This document shows, one piece after another, positions 12,901-22,365 of a stretch of DNA of 64,000 nucleotides. The notes beneath the pieces were generated by a model, which was not told the DNA's origin, ran no database searches, and saw only the letters and a program-made list of their open reading frames with translations. This DNA comes from Elgaria multicarinata webbii (Eukaryota > Chordata > Lepidosauria > Squamata > Anguidae), in assembly GCF_023053635.1 (NCBI RefSeq), contig NC_086182.1, positions 30,675,501 to 30,739,500 of the forward strand, given 5' to 3'. The position numbers and the translations under genes are program-made. Position 1 is the stretch's first letter; each line of letters opens with the position of its first letter.

Positions 12901-15900
12901 GGAACTGTTCCAGCCAAGAGCAAGTAAAGGAAGGGCAGTGAGAATTGTTAGAAGTGTTGTAAGGTCTCTCTCTTTGGGCTTTGGGTGGGAGTGGGCTGTT
13001 CAATGTCGTAGAGCAGCCTTCCTCAACCTAGGGTGCTCCAGATGTGTTGGACTACAACTCCCAGAATGCCCCAGCCAGCTGGCTGGGGCATTCTGGGAGA
13101 TGCAGTCCAACACATCTGGAGCGCCCCAGGTTGAGGAAAGCTGTCATAGAGTTATTGGTCAATAATGTACACTGGAGATTTGTATGTATGTGACAAAACA
13201 GTGTTTATGTCTCTTAAAATAGAGATAGTGGCTTAGTTCACACAACGCTTTTTCAACGGTGGTGTAACAACTCCACTGTGGAGTTGTTACACCACCATTG
13301 AGAAGTGTTGTCTGGAGGGAAAACTCCACCCCACTGTGGAGTTTTTTTTTAAAAAAACCCAAAAACACTCTCCCCTGAATCTCCACGCTGTGCAGAGGAG
13401 AGTTCCTACACAACCGTTGTGTTCCATGTTGTCTGAAGGGCTCCGTGGAGTTTCCTGTTGAGGTGACTGGAGTTTCCCAGTGGCCATAGAGTTTCCCTGG
13501 CAAGAGTGGCGAAAGGAGGGAGTGCCACACTAGGAGAGCCGCTGGGATTGTTGCTGAGTTTTGTTGTTAGCAGCAATGGCTGATGGGATACCATTGGGGG
13601 GACGGGGGAGGAACTGTCAAATGCTGCATTGACTTTTACTCCACTCCACAGGAGGTCACACCCACACAACGGTGGAGTTGGAACATGTTGTGTGGTGAGT
13701 ACCCCCCACAAACTTCTCCATTGAGTGGAGTTTTCCCACTGAGTAGAGAAAAGTCCTGTGTGAACTGAGCCACTGTGATGCCAAATTAAATCTGAATACT
13801 TGTCCAATTGATATCCTGTGGCTTCTGAACATCACTTCCCTTTGCTTTCTCATTGTCCCCACGAACAGGTCAATTAGCATCATGAAGGTAGCTCGAGCAA
13901 AGTTAAGAGAGATTGGTCCTGATGAAGTGGATATGGTTGAGTACAAGGTAAAAAAAAAGTCTTCGCTGCAAAGCTTGTTCAGTTTACGTGTTGATATGTC
14001 AAACTAGTAGCCAAGGCTTTGGCATCCTAATGACCATGTGAGTGGATGCTGCTAGACCTTTGATTGTACAAATATGTTTCTTTCAGAGAAATGGGATGGG
14101 GTGAGTAATTTTTCTAGAAGCGTGCTTTGAGGGTGATTGTCCTGATTCTGGGAGGGGGTATAATATAGGGTCAGATGTATGCATTCTTTCTTCTCCCAGT
14201 GGGGCGTATACCCCATGCCTAGACAGTAACAGAAATAAGGAGTTGGGGGACAATTGGACCGTATATTAATAACCTGGCCTCGCTTCTCCTTCCCAAGACC
14301 TTCGTACATAAGTGTTGCTCTCTTCAAAAAGTGATTTTTCTACTGCTGCCATTTTGGCTGCTGACTAGGTACCGCTATTCCCTTTTCGTTAGCCCACAGG
14401 ATATGGCTAGAAGGGTAGTATCGAATATCAAATATGGGCAGTAGGCCACAACCAGCTTGGTCCATGGAGGGCTGCGATCCAGCAGTTCTGGGGACAAGCC
14501 CTTACACCAGAGAAAGTGCTGGTTTTTGGAAGGGGCACATCCCTTCCAGAAACCAGCATTTTCACTCACATCGGGGATTGCCAGCAGAAACGCTATATCA
14601 TGCCCACATGTGGACCGGGCTGGATGCAGTTGCATGACCTCTATTGGATTCTACCCTGAGTTACGGCAGTCTTTTGGCCATATTCACTTGAGGAATTGTT
14701 GCAGATTTCCAATAATAACTCTTTGATAGCAGATCTTGTACATGTGTGTACACCCAAAAGGAGTGATTTGCCTAGAAGATAGTGTCTTTGTCCAAAATCT
14801 TTTGATTAGTAAGTAAGTTGGGGCGATGGTTGTCTAAAAACTACGAAAGGAAAGGCGCAAGATCAGAGCAACCAAGTGTGAACAAAGTTGGGCATGTTGA
14901 ACCATCCAGTGGGGCTTTGACCATCTTCTATTTCTGGACAGAAATGGCATGAAGACTACAGTTTGTTTCGCAAGGTGTCTGTTTACCTCTTAACAGGCTT
15001 GGAGCTCTACCAGAATGAACAGTAAGTTCCTGTACTACTTCTGAATGTTTTAATTTAAAATGTTTGGGGTAGCGGAGACTTAAAAATGGTATTTTTAGAT
15101 CCAATATACAGTGCCTTGCATAAGTATTCAACTCCCCACCCACCCCCTGGCCCTTTTGACTTGTCCACGTTTTGTTGTGTTACAACCTCAAATTAAAATG
15201 GAGTTAATTGGCAAATTTACCATTTGATTTACACAACATATTGAACACTTTGAAAGTGCAGTATATTTTTTTATTGTGGAACAAAAGTTAATTAAAGAAA
15301 AGCCAAACTGACGTTCGTTGGTTGCATAAGAATTCGCCCCCTGAGTCAACACTTTTGTAGAAGCACTTTTGGCAGCAATTAGAGCTGGGAGGTTTTTTGG
15401 GATAGTCTCTGCTAGCTTTGCGCATCTGGAACCTGCAATTATTTGCCTATTCTTGGCAAACGTGCTCAAGCTGTGTCAGGTTGGATGGGGACCGGTTGGA
15501 TGGGGACCGTTGGTGAACAGCCATTTTCAAGTCTTGCCACAGAGTCTCAGTTTGGGTCTCCTCAGACCAGAGAACCTTTCCCCCCACATGCTTGGTATGT
15601 AGCATCTCTTTTTATGCCTGACTCTTCCCCACACCCCCTAAATCTTTGGGACAGCCTTTAGTAATTAACCTTTAAATTGCTATTTTGTTGAACTCAATAA
15701 AACTCTTTCTGGAAGAGCTGTAATTTCTGTGTCTTCTCCCCGAGCACCATAATAAGGACCCCCTACTAGCCAAGCTTTGATCCAATGTCACCCGTGCTTT
15801 GTTCCTGATTAACGCAGTAAATATACTACTTTCTGGGCCAGCTCTATGAAACGACCCTTCCTCCATCACAATAGAATTGCAGTGCAAAACGGTCCCCCGC

Positions 15901-18900
15901 GCACATTTAAACTCCATTCCCCCCTAGTTCTTCATGTTCCAGAACATCTTATTCTCTGAGTGCGGAGATGTGTCTTCTGCCTACATGTCCCAAGCAGGCA
16001 TGATACCAATGAGTGGCTGATGTGATGCAAGGAGTGTTTCCACCAACAGTTGTAATTTATGAAAACTCTCCCTCTTTCCTACTCTTGTAAGGTACTACGA
16101 GGCTCTAACATACCTGATATATGCCTACGAGCGAAATAAGCCCCTGTGGATGAAGGGCTTCAACAGAGCTGCGGATGCATCTTTAATTGCTCTCTACAGG
16201 AGGAAATGCCTCTTGGTTGGTATTAACAACAATACCCCTGCTCCCCGCCCCTCTCCAGTGAAGCTTATTGGCAGAATAATCAGCTGCCAAATTGCTGCTT
16301 ATTGATTTTCTTTTTCATTTCATGTTCTCCCCTCCAATTCTGTTTTTTGAGTTTCCTCTAAACCAGTGGTTCCCAAACTTTTTCAGGTAACCCCCCTCTT
16401 TGTTCCACAAACTCATGCCCAGTGCCCCCTACCCTACACTATAAAAATCATTATTCAGAATAGCCGTTTTAAACGACCCACTAAGGAAGATGACAATAAT
16501 AAATTCAAAACAGTAACAATTAATATTTATTCAAATTCCGAAGCACCCGCTGCAGGAGGGAGGAAGGGAAAAGAGAGCGGACGCCTCTGTTTTGCGGCCG
16601 GCATGGCAGGGCACACCAAGCAGCGTATGTCCCTTCGTTAGCATTTTGGTGCTTTTGAAACATTTCAATTCACCGTTAAAAGGACTCTTCTTAAACGGTA
16701 TTAATACATATGTGGATTCTTCCCCTGTATGGCTTGGGACCAGACTACCTTCTCCCATAAAAATGTCCCTGGGTTTTAAGACCTTCTGGAGAGGCACTTC
16801 ATGGAAAAGACCACTTCAAGCTCTCCCCCCCTTCTGCCTCTCTGCCTCTTAGTGTCCCCCTGCCACCCCCTTGCCTCTTAGCGTCCCCTATGCAATCCCA
16901 CTGCCCCCAAGGGGGCAGTACCGCCCACTTTGGAAACCACTGCTCTAAACCATGGATGTGGAACAGGAACATGTGCCCCTCCAGATGTTGGCGGACTGCA
17001 ATTCCTAGCAGAGCAAATAGCCAGGGATGGTCAGAGTTGCAGTTCAGCGAAATCTAAAGGGACGCCCCTTCCCCGTTCCTGATTCAAAACACCATGTTTC
17101 CATTGGCATTTAAAAATCCCCCATCTTTTCCTTGCAAAGGGTTGTGCTTGCAGCCAACCCTTACTACTTTAGCAAGCAATGGAAGCTCCTTCCTATAAAT
17201 TTTTATTTTTTTTACTGTCTTGGCTCTTTTTTTTAATCAATTGGTTTAATAGCCTGGTGTATCCCCGTGGGTCCTTCCGAACGTGCTACAAAAACTTTCC
17301 CTGAAGAAGCTGGCACTCTTGTCCTTAGTTCGTGCCCTTTCTTCACAGGATAGAGAATTAACTGGCAGCTATCCTGGCTGGTCTTGGCGTAACAATCTCC
17401 TAAATGGTGCTGTAAAACCCATCACAGCATTCATGATGCAGTCATTGCAGCAGTGGAGGGGGGATACCCATGAACGTGCTTGTAATTTTGCTTTGCCACA
17501 GAAGTTGAACGAAGCTGCAGCAACTCTGATCGAAAGCAAATTTAATGCAGACGAAGGGATGAGTATCTTGAATGAGCTGATCATCCCCTGCGTCCAACTC
17601 ATCATAAGCGACGCCGTGTCCAAGGACGATCTCCATGCCATCGAGGTCATGAGAAATCGCTGGTTTGCTTATGTGGAAAAAGTCATGAATGGTAAGAAAT
17701 GCATCTTGGTCCTCGCATTGGACTACATAGGTCTGCTGTTTTTTTGTCTTAAGATTCTCAAGTAAATGTCTACGAATATTAATCCATAACTGTTGCTTAG
17801 CCCTAAAGCTTACTGAAAAGACTTTGTCTTGTTGAATGACTAGATCTGAATGTATGCAAAACATAGAATCATAGAATCATAGAATAGCAGAGTTGGAAGG
17901 GGTCTACAAGGCCATCGAGTCCAACCCCCTGCTCAATGCAGGAATCCACCCTAAAGCATCCCTGACAGATGGTTGTCCAGCTGCCTCTTGAATGCCTCTA
18001 GTGTGGGAGAGCCCACCACCTCCCTAGGTAACTGATTCCATTGTCGTACTGCTCTAACAGTCAGGAAGTTTTTCCTGATGTCCAGCTGAAATCTGGCTTC
18101 CTTTAACTTGAGCCCATTGTTCCGTGCCCTGCACTCTGGGAGGATCGAGAAGAGATCCTGGCCCTCCTCTGTGTGACAACCTTTTAAGTATTTGAAGACT
18201 GCTATCATGTATCAATATCATGTATCATGATATTGGATTGATTATTTATGAATGAATGAATGAATGAATAGTTTATTTGTTTGTAGCACAAAGACCATTA
18301 CAAAATACAGAATTGCTCACATATAGCAACACACATTATTTAAAATATTCAAAATATTTGAGGTACAATCCTTTCTCAACCAAGGAGTCAGTCAGTGGGT
18401 TGCTCTAGGGGTGCTCCATTTGTCTGCAGCACCCACCCTTTGCTATCATGATGGTGACATACAATTTATTATTTATTTGTTTTTACTAAATAGAAATTAT
18501 GCTTGCCTCTCAGTGGACCTGCTTCAACGGATGTTGTAGTTTTAACAAACTAAATTAATGTACAGTACAGTTCCAATCCTTGTGCGGTCAGTGGTGAGGA
18601 ATGGCTGCCTGGAATGATTTGTGCATCTGTGCGTCCAGAGAGAGATCTGTTATGTGGCATTGTGTTTATGTGAGCAGAGGCATGCGCTGATAAAACATAC
18701 TGGTTTTAAAAACCTCAATATAGCTTGATCAGTTTCTACCCCAGAAAGTTTGAGAAATCGGAGCGTTCGGAGAGGAATCTTTGCATCCTATGAACGTACG
18801 TTAAGTAGAACAAAGATCTGGAATTTAGGCTGTTGTGCCTTTCCTCAGCTAGGTTTAAGAAAACAATTTGATTAACTTTGCGCACTTCCAACCGAGGAGA

Positions 18901-20649
18901 AAGTGTCAAGTCAAAACTCGTGACCCTAAAATGCTCTTCCGACATACAATTAAAATTGCGGGTACAGCCGTGGATTTCTCTTTGACCTGGGTTCTGGTTT
19001 CCAGAAATTCTGGACAATTCAGTTTTCTTTCAAACCTCTGCTTGCTGTCCTGTTCTTCTGTGGCAACATAAACTCAACATTATGTTTCCCTTCCCTTCCT
19101 TTCCCCAAACCTGCATTCCTCTAACACTTTCAAACTTGTGTATAAGTGTCAGGAACCTGACTTGGCAAACTTTCTTTTTGAAAATGCTTTTCGTGCCTTT
19201 CTAAAACGACTAATGGAAGGTCTGCAGAGTTGCTTTGAAAGGAGGAGCAGAGTTTCCTTTAGGCAAGTCTCTTGCCGGAGGCACCTTGTAAAACACAGGT
19301 CGCGGGATGGGCTACTGCTGAAAAATAAAACTGAGGATGATGTACTTTGTGTTTGCACGTCTTGGTGTGCTGGCAGCTATCTAGCACGGATGTCTAACTG
19401 TGGGCTCGTGTTGCACGTGGGCTGCAATGAAAGTCCTGTTTTAACTTGGAACTGCTACTACACTGCTTTGAAGAGGGGGGTTTGTATATGTATATATTCA
19501 TCAAAACATTTGTATCCCACCCTATATCACTGGGGCCTCAGGGCGGCATACAGATAAAATGAGAACTATATGAACCTAAATAATTTACACAGCTAAAAAC
19601 ATATTAATTTGTTAAATTAAAACCAGTAGCAATTTTTTAAGCGCAATTAAAAACCATTAAAACTATGTGTAACCACAAACAATTTAGCCCTCAAATACTT
19701 TGGGTAAGTAGCCATGTTTTAATTTGGTGCGAAAATGAAGCTAGTGTCGGCACCAGTCAGGCCTCCAAGGGGGAGGGTATTCCACAACTGGGGTGCCCCA
19801 ACAGAGAACGCCCTGTGCCATGTTGTGCGGACTTTATACTGTTAGTTTTACCCTACCCTGTGCCTGCTTACCCTACCCTGTGCCTGTTGGCATTCTCTTC
19901 CCCTCCTTATTGTTTTACTATGATTTTATTAGATTGTAAGTCTATGCGGCAGAGTCTTGCTATTTTATTGTTTTACTCTGTACAGCACCATGTACATTGA
20001 TGGTGCTATATAAATAAATAATAATAATAATGTCCCACCATAGTGTATGTCTCGCGTTGGTGGGACGCGGAGGAGGGCTCCTCCAACAGATCTCAGATCT
20101 TGGGCAGGCAAATATAGGGAGAGGCGCTCCCTCAAGTCCCAAGGAGCTGACAAGGTACCTTTCAGATAAGCCCAAGGGTTCTAGGGAAGGGCGTTGCTCA
20201 GTGGTGGAGCACCTGCTGTGCCTGCAGAAGGTCCCAGGTTCCATCCCGGGCATCCTCCGGTAGGGCAGGAAAAATCCCTGCCCGATCCGCTGAAGAACCA
20301 CTGCTGTCAGTCAGTGTGGACAATCCTGGGCTAGATGTACTAATGGCCTGACTCTGTATAAGGCAGCTTCCTGCACTCCTTTTCAGACTTGGTTTCAGCC
20401 AGCAGACCAACCACAGACTGCAGTTGTCGCCATCAGAGTTTTCTTAATGATCTGGGCCCCTCTTCTCTTATAGCCGACGTGAAACAGAAGCTGACCGAAC
20501 TTCTACCCCGTCTGCTGGATGATTCATCAGAAGGAATCGTTTTGAAAGAGCCGCCCGGAATACGCCCCAACTCACCCTACGATCTCTGCAACAGATTTGC
20601 AGCTGTTATGGAGTCCATTCACGGGGCATCGACAGTGACTGTAAAATAA
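905..20649 (+). CDS. USP28: USP28 deubiquitinase, 3' twelve coding exons (partial gene, 5' part outside window)
   Basis: Spliced CDS join: 905-975, 2148-2376, 4778-4969, 6682-6821, 7026-7211, 8213-8308, 12699-12877, 13869-13947, 14942-15021, 16092-16215, 17502-17691, 20474-20649. All junctions have AG acceptors and GT donors and phases agree throughout, giving about 579 residues plus stop. USP28 is a nuclear cysteine protease that removes ubiquitin from substrates such as MYC and checkpoint proteins. The second exon carries the catalytic His box (NAGHYWAY) and the following YND. Later exons match the USP28 C-terminal region almost residue for residue as I remember the human protein ([41 protein letters not shown], stop after STVTVK). 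USP25 is the close paralogue, but the C-terminus favours USP28. The Cys box and N-terminal UIM region lie upstream of position 1. Introns are packed with repeats. Confidence 0.96.
1503..1632. mobile_element. Palindromic hAT-type MITE, intact
   Basis: A 130-bp near-perfect palindrome with ends CAGCCTTCCTCAACC / GAGGAAGGCTG, flanked by a perfect 8-bp duplication CTTTAGAA (1495-1502 and 1633-1640). Almost the whole element folds back around the CCAGCCAGCTGGCTGG centre. Confidence 0.88.
2081..2135 (+). repeat. GT microsatellite with CT interruptions, next to a USP28 acceptor
   Basis: GT repeat with regularly spaced TCTG interruptions. It ends about 12 bases before the AG of the His-box exon. Confidence 0.95.
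2148..2376 (+). CDS. USP28: USP28 exon with catalytic His box
   Basis: Starts directly after TTTTACAG and ends before GTTTGT in phase 1. It reads [20 protein letters not shown] onward, containing the catalytic histidine (GHYWAY) and the KYND motif that closes the USP catalytic centre, then [13 protein letters not shown]. The acceptor lies about 13 bases after a long GT repeat. Confidence 0.97.
2521..2592 (+). repeat. Short tandem array, unit about 17 bp
   Basis: Four copies of GGGCGCAAAGATTACT, one with a GGGTTACT insertion, directly abutting the 5' edge of a Bov-B fragment. Confidence 0.9.
2593..3165 (+). mobile_element. Bov-B (RTE) LINE 3' end
   Basis: An open frame of about 167 codons with the reverse transcriptase C-terminal signature of Bov-B ([32 protein letters not shown], then KSRKRLNE before the stop), then the short 3' tail CGACTGAACGAATAAACAAC. 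The fragment is 5' truncated, as most copies are. The frame is intact, suggesting a fairly young insertion. Confidence 0.92.
3235..3432 (-). mobile_element. Sauria-type SINE, 5' truncated, with 15-bp target duplication
   Basis: In minus sense it carries the body GGCAACGGCAAACCACCCCG ... GTGCTTGCACGAGAGGTT and a (CTTTC)n tail. It is flanked by perfect copies of GCAGCCTTCTAGGGA at 3220-3234 and 3433-3447, a target-primed insertion mark. The tRNA-like head is missing. Confidence 0.88.
3448..3842. repeat. Unclassified AT-rich stretch with a 49-bp tandem duplication
   Basis: GAGTGCACACGCGAAGCAAT begins at 3668 and recurs with two changes at 3717, followed both times by ATTTTAATTACAAAATT. A short frame begins [20 protein letters not shown] at 3761. 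It looks like part of a transposon, but I cannot place it. Confidence 0.4.
3855..4236 (+). mobile_element. L2-clade LINE 3' end
   Basis: Frame ends with [20 protein letters not shown], the usual C-terminal motif of L2-type LINEs. The 3' tail is GGGCAAAAGGCGGGATACAA followed by (TAA)n. The same subfamily recurs on the minus strand at 60535 and 61612. Confidence 0.85.
4612..4696 (+). repeat. L2-type 3' tail fragment
   Basis: AGAGAGCTTCGGCTGTGGGG then CGGTATATAAACG and an A/T-rich tail. Only the last 80 bases of the element are present. Confidence 0.75.
4778..4969 (+). CDS. USP28: USP28 exon after the catalytic domain
   Basis: 192 bases between TTGGTAG and GTGAGA, phase 1 to phase 1. It encodes an acidic, helical segment ([26 protein letters not shown]) followed by a serine-rich tail. 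It corresponds to the human VEALSVELKHYI / EQEVEEWEEE region. Confidence 0.93.
5340..5700 (-). mobile_element. L2-clade LINE 3' end (minus)
   Basis: A (TAATAA)n tail, then TTTCTTACCCGCCTCTTCCT and GGCAGGCCATTCCACAATCC, the complement of the L2 C-terminal coding block. Same subfamily as 29370-29960, 36675-37150 and 58226. Confidence 0.82.
5700..6440 (+). mobile_element. Old L2-clade LINE fragment
   Basis: Two frames read [20 protein letters not shown] ... [17 protein letters not shown] and, further on, [19 protein letters not shown]-like residues. These are decayed reverse transcriptase C-terminal blocks of an L2-type LINE. Confidence 0.65.
6682..6821 (+). CDS. USP28: USP28 exon ([10 protein letters not shown] segment)
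   Basis: 140 bases after TCTCTTTTCAG and before GTGAGA, phase 1 to phase 0. It encodes [20 protein letters not shown], close to human SSEHAVIVKEQTAQAIAN. Confidence 0.94.
7026..7211 (+). CDS. USP28: USP28 probable alternative 62-codon exon
   Basis: Exactly 186 bases (62 codons) between TGCCACAG and GTACAC. Both ends are phase 0, so the exon can be included or skipped without changing frame. The content is acidic and low in complexity ([20 protein letters not shown]), typical of a disordered insert. I recall a tissue-restricted exon of about this size at this place in mammalian USP28 (muscle, heart, brain). That it is alternatively spliced here is inference. Confidence 0.82.
7452..7472 (+). 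repeat. CA microsatellite
   Basis: Ten uninterrupted CA units in the USP28 intron after the 62-codon exon. Confidence 0.9.
8213..8308 (+). CDS. USP28: USP28 exon ([16 protein letters not shown])
   Basis: 96 bases, phase 0 on both sides, between TTGCGGCAG and GTACTA. The product is nearly identical to the human block [20 protein letters not shown]. Confidence 0.97.
8715..8970 (+). mobile_element. CR1 LINE 3' end
   Basis: Frame with [30 protein letters not shown] and LSGML, then the CR1 terminus CCCCTTCCAACTCTACGATT with ATTCTATGATTCT repeats. Confidence 0.9.
9540..9845 (-). mobile_element. Sauria-type SINE, near full length (minus)
   Basis: In minus sense: a tRNA-like head (GGCGCTAGCGGTAAAGCAGC, GTTCGATCCC), a central AACGGCCGGGGAAGGCAACG block, then a Bov-B-like tail ending in (CTTTC)n. 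The 49141 copy is the same family. Confidence 0.87.
9846..11900. other. USP28 intron, no gene recognised
   Basis: About 2 kb of mixed sequence with short open frames only. Parts (for example 10,550-11,020) have the look of old repeat sequence, but I see no diagnostic ends or motifs. Confidence 0.6.
11903..12203. mobile_element. Foldback MITE
   Basis: Imperfect inverted ends GTGTTCGGACGATCATG and CATGATCATCTGAACCAAG. Inner arms GCATAATTACTCATGACTCC and GGGTAATTATGCACAATGGA are also complementary in part. Superfamily not determined. Confidence 0.65.
12699..12877 (+). CDS. USP28: USP28 exon ([10 protein letters not shown] ... [11 protein letters not shown])
   Basis: 179 bases after CTTCTCTAG, phase 0 to phase 2, donor GTTTGT. 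It reads [20 protein letters not shown] then [20 protein letters not shown], strongly USP28. A 4.4-kb repeat-filled intron precedes it. Confidence 0.97.
13014..13143. mobile_element. Palindromic hAT-type MITE, same family as 1503
   Basis: CAGCCTTCCTCAACC ... GAGGAAAGCTG, a 130-bp foldback with flanks TCGTAGAG (13006) and TCATAGAG (13144), 7 of 8 matching. Confidence 0.87.
13227..13774. mobile_element. Foldback MITE with GTGGAGTT-rich arms
   Basis: Terminal inverted repeats AGTGGCTTAGTTCACAC / GTGTGAACTGAGCCACT (one mismatch) enclose 548 bp. Inside is a nested perfect-looking hairpin, TGGTGTAACAACTCCAC against GTGGAGTTGTTACACCA, and many GTGGAGTTT units. No clear target duplication. Confidence 0.75.
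13869..13947 (+). CDS. USP28: USP28 exon ([16 protein letters not shown])
   Basis: 79 bases between CACGAACAG and GTAAAA, phase 2 to phase 0. It encodes [20 protein letters not shown], matching human [19 protein letters not shown]. Confidence 0.96.
14449..14635. repeat. Imperfect inverted repeat, MITE-like
   Basis: GTGCTGGTTTTTGGAAGGG and CCCTTCCAGAAACCAGCA are complementary with one indel. Outer arms around ACCAGCTTGGTCCATG and CATGTGGACCGGGCTGG also pair. Confidence 0.55.
14942..15021 (+). CDS. USP28: USP28 exon ([19 protein letters not shown])
   Basis: 80 bases between TTCTGGACAG and GTAAGT, phase 0 to phase 2. It encodes [20 protein letters not shown], essentially identical to the human segment. 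Confidence 0.97.
15109..15605. mobile_element. Tc1-like DNA transposon, one-ended remnant
   Basis: Begins TA|CAGTGCCTTGCATAAGTATT, the Tc1-like terminus common in fish and reptiles, then GTTACAACCTCAAATTAAAAT. Further in are decayed coding-strand complements (AAGCACTTTTGGCAGCAATT, TTCAAGTCTTGCCACAGA). The opposite end is not seen. Confidence 0.75.
16092..16215 (+). CDS. USP28: USP28 exon ([15 protein letters not shown])
   Basis: 124 bases after CTTGTAAG, phase 2 to phase 0, donor GTTGGT (non-optimal). It encodes [20 protein letters not shown] then ALYRRKCLL, aligned to human YQEALSYLVYAY and [10 protein letters not shown]. Confidence 0.93.
16364..16942. mobile_element. hAT element, non-autonomous, complete ends
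   Basis: Ends CAGTGGTTCCCAAACTTT / GGAAACCACTG, with a perfect 8-bp target duplication CTCTAAAC at 16356-16363 and 16943-16950. It contains no long frame. The ends resemble the Zaphod/Tip100 branch of hAT. Confidence 0.88.
16965..17062. repeat. Degraded CCTCCAGATGTTG-type MITE
   Basis: CCCCTCCAGATGTTGGCGGA and AGAGTTGCAGTTCAGCGAAA are relics of the same palindrome family as 1503. Confidence 0.55.
17502..17691 (+). CDS. USP28: USP28 exon ([13 protein letters not shown])
   Basis: 190 bases between TTTGCCACAG and GTAAGA, phase 0 to phase 1. It encodes [20 protein letters not shown] then [20 protein letters not shown], matching the human NELIIPCIHLIINNDISKDD region. Confidence 0.96.
17863..18215 (-). 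mobile_element. CR1 LINE 3' end (minus)
   Basis: The minus frame reads [60 protein letters not shown] and stops after SGML. The 3' terminal repeat ATAGAATCATAGAATCATAG sits at the plus-strand left edge. Confidence 0.93.
18216..19489. other. USP28 intron, no gene recognised
   Basis: A GAAT tetranucleotide run at 18248-18270, then unremarkable sequence. No splice-bounded conserved frame. Confidence 0.6.
19497..20165 (-). mobile_element. Cluster of L2-clade LINE pieces
   Basis: 19497-19815 is minus-strand L2 3' sequence (TATCACTGGGGCCTCAGGGC). 19820-20028 ends in a plus-strand tail GGTGCTATATAAATAAATAA. 20030-20165 is minus-strand coding remnant ([20 protein letters not shown]). The strands differ, so at least two insertions are present. 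Confidence 0.65.
20185..20385 (+). mobile_element. tRNA-derived SINE
   Basis: Pol III-type head TTGCTCAGTGGTGGAGCA and GGTTCCATCCCGGGC, then the body CAGTCAGTGTGGACAATCCT and AAGGCAGCTTCCTGC. Same family as 35640 (+), 54735 (-) and 63695 (+). Confidence 0.8.
20474..20649 (+). CDS. USP28: USP28 terminal coding exon
   Basis: Acceptor CTCTTATAG at 20465-20473. The exon reads [20 protein letters not shown] then [20 protein letters not shown] and stops after the conserved USP28 C-terminus STVTVK at 20647-20649. A tRNA-derived SINE ends only about 90 bases upstream of the acceptor. Confidence 0.97.
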
Positions 20650-21905
20650 AAACCTGCTGCCTCTACGGCCTTGAGCACTGGAGGCCACAGACCGCCGGAG
20701 TGTGGAATCCAGCAGCCAACTACCTTTGGAACAGATCAAGGAGCAGAGAGACAATCCATACCCAGACCCAACCAAGAGTGCGTGTGTCTAGAAAAGGACT
20801 AAAAGGAGCATGGCACCGTTTTGGTGTGCGTGATATATGGGCAGACACTAATTGGAACATGCACTGAGGTTTCACAGTTTTACACTGGCCTGTAATGGCA
20901 CTTGCCTTTGCTTCCTACAAGAATATAGTGGGAAGGTGTGTTTTTTTTTCTTTGAGAAATGTGCAATCTCAAACTAAGCATTGTACACACATATGCACAC
21001 ACGCACATAGGCCTGCATTGCCTCACTTATACATGTGTGGCCAGTCATTTAATATGCTTATTATGAGTGTTCCATGCACACTGTATTAGCATTTTAAATG
21101 CACTCACCACACATGCTGGTCCATTGATGTGCAGTTACCATGCCTTTGCTAACTCTTCACATGAGTAGGCCAAGACATGGAAGTGCTTTTAAATGAGATG
21201 GGGCCCTTGTGGATCACTTGCATGCATAAACACATAACCCATGCCCACATCCTGTTTTTAAAGTGATCCTCAGTGACATCAGAGCAGAATTGGTTCAGGG
21301 AATAAGCCAGTCTGAGCCATAAGTAGGGGTTTAATAAATACGCTTGCCTCTAGGGAAAAGAAACTTAAATATAAGACCGTAAATTGGGGTATTTCCCAGA
21401 TTCCTTCTGGTGCTGAGCTAGCAGAAGGAGATGCCAAGCTGTGTTGTACGTGATGCAGGCGTTCAGGTATATCGTGTGTGTCAGTCACTCAAAACGCAGC
21501 AGCTGCTTTCCCAGGGGGACACGGGACAGAATCGTGATGGTGGCAGTATTGTACGATGGCAACAGAACTGCAGAAATCATTCCACCACAAGAGTAGAGAC
21601 GGAAAACAACCCATGAGGAAGTAGTTGTTGTTTTGACCTCCCAAATTATTTCCTTCAGCAGAGAAATCAACGAATTTTAATTACCAGAGTATTATTGGAG
21701 GTGGCAAGTGCATTAAAAGTCAGGATGAAACCATTTTTTTTAAAATAACGCACACTTTAACTGATGTATTTTCCTCAAAGTATTTTTAAGCAGCCTTTGT
21801 TTTTATTAGAACATTGACAAATCAGGATGTAAATGGAAATACATATTTGATAAGACTTTTTTTCTGGCTTAAAAGTGCAATAAAGAATTTTACTGTAATT
21901 AAACT
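20650..21905 (+). other. USP28: USP28 3'UTR with polyA signal AATAAA at 21879-21884
   Basis: About 1.2 kb after the stop with no repeat I recognise. It is AU-rich near its end and carries a canonical AATAAA at 21879 followed by a T-rich stretch. Open frames inside it are short and unconserved in appearance. Confidence 0.75.
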
Positions 21906-22044
21906 CAGAGTGGCTTGTTTTTATTTATTTATTTGAGGTGTTGATCTAAAACTTCTCCCCTTTTCTCAGCTCTGTGCCATCATTAGGAATGTTTTAACTG
22001 CAAGCTTGTGGCAAAGTTATTTTACGAAGACCAGTACTTGGATA

Positions 22045-22365
22045 CCCATATATGTATTTATTTATTTATTATATTTATATACCGCCCCACAGCCGAAGCT
22101 CTCTGGGCAGTTTACAACAGTTAAAAATAGTAAACATTAAAAAGTATACAAGGTTTTAAAAACCATCAGAAACATAAAAACAGTATAAAAACAACAGTAT
22201 GCATTTAAAAACAATTCTGGGTTCCATTAAAAACAAACTTAACATTGTTAAATGCTGTTAAAATGCCTGGGAGAAGAGAAAAGTCTTGACCCGGCGCCAA
22301 AAAGCTAACAATGTTGGCGCCAGGCGAGCCTCATCCGGGAGATCATTCCACAGGATGACTTGGGG
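22045..22365 (-). mobile_element. L2-type LINE 3' end (minus)
   Basis: TATTTATTTATTATATTTAT then ACCGCCCCACAGCCGAAGCT and AAAAGTCTTGACCCGGCGCC: an L2-type 3' untranslated region and the edge of its coding block. Confidence 0.78.
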
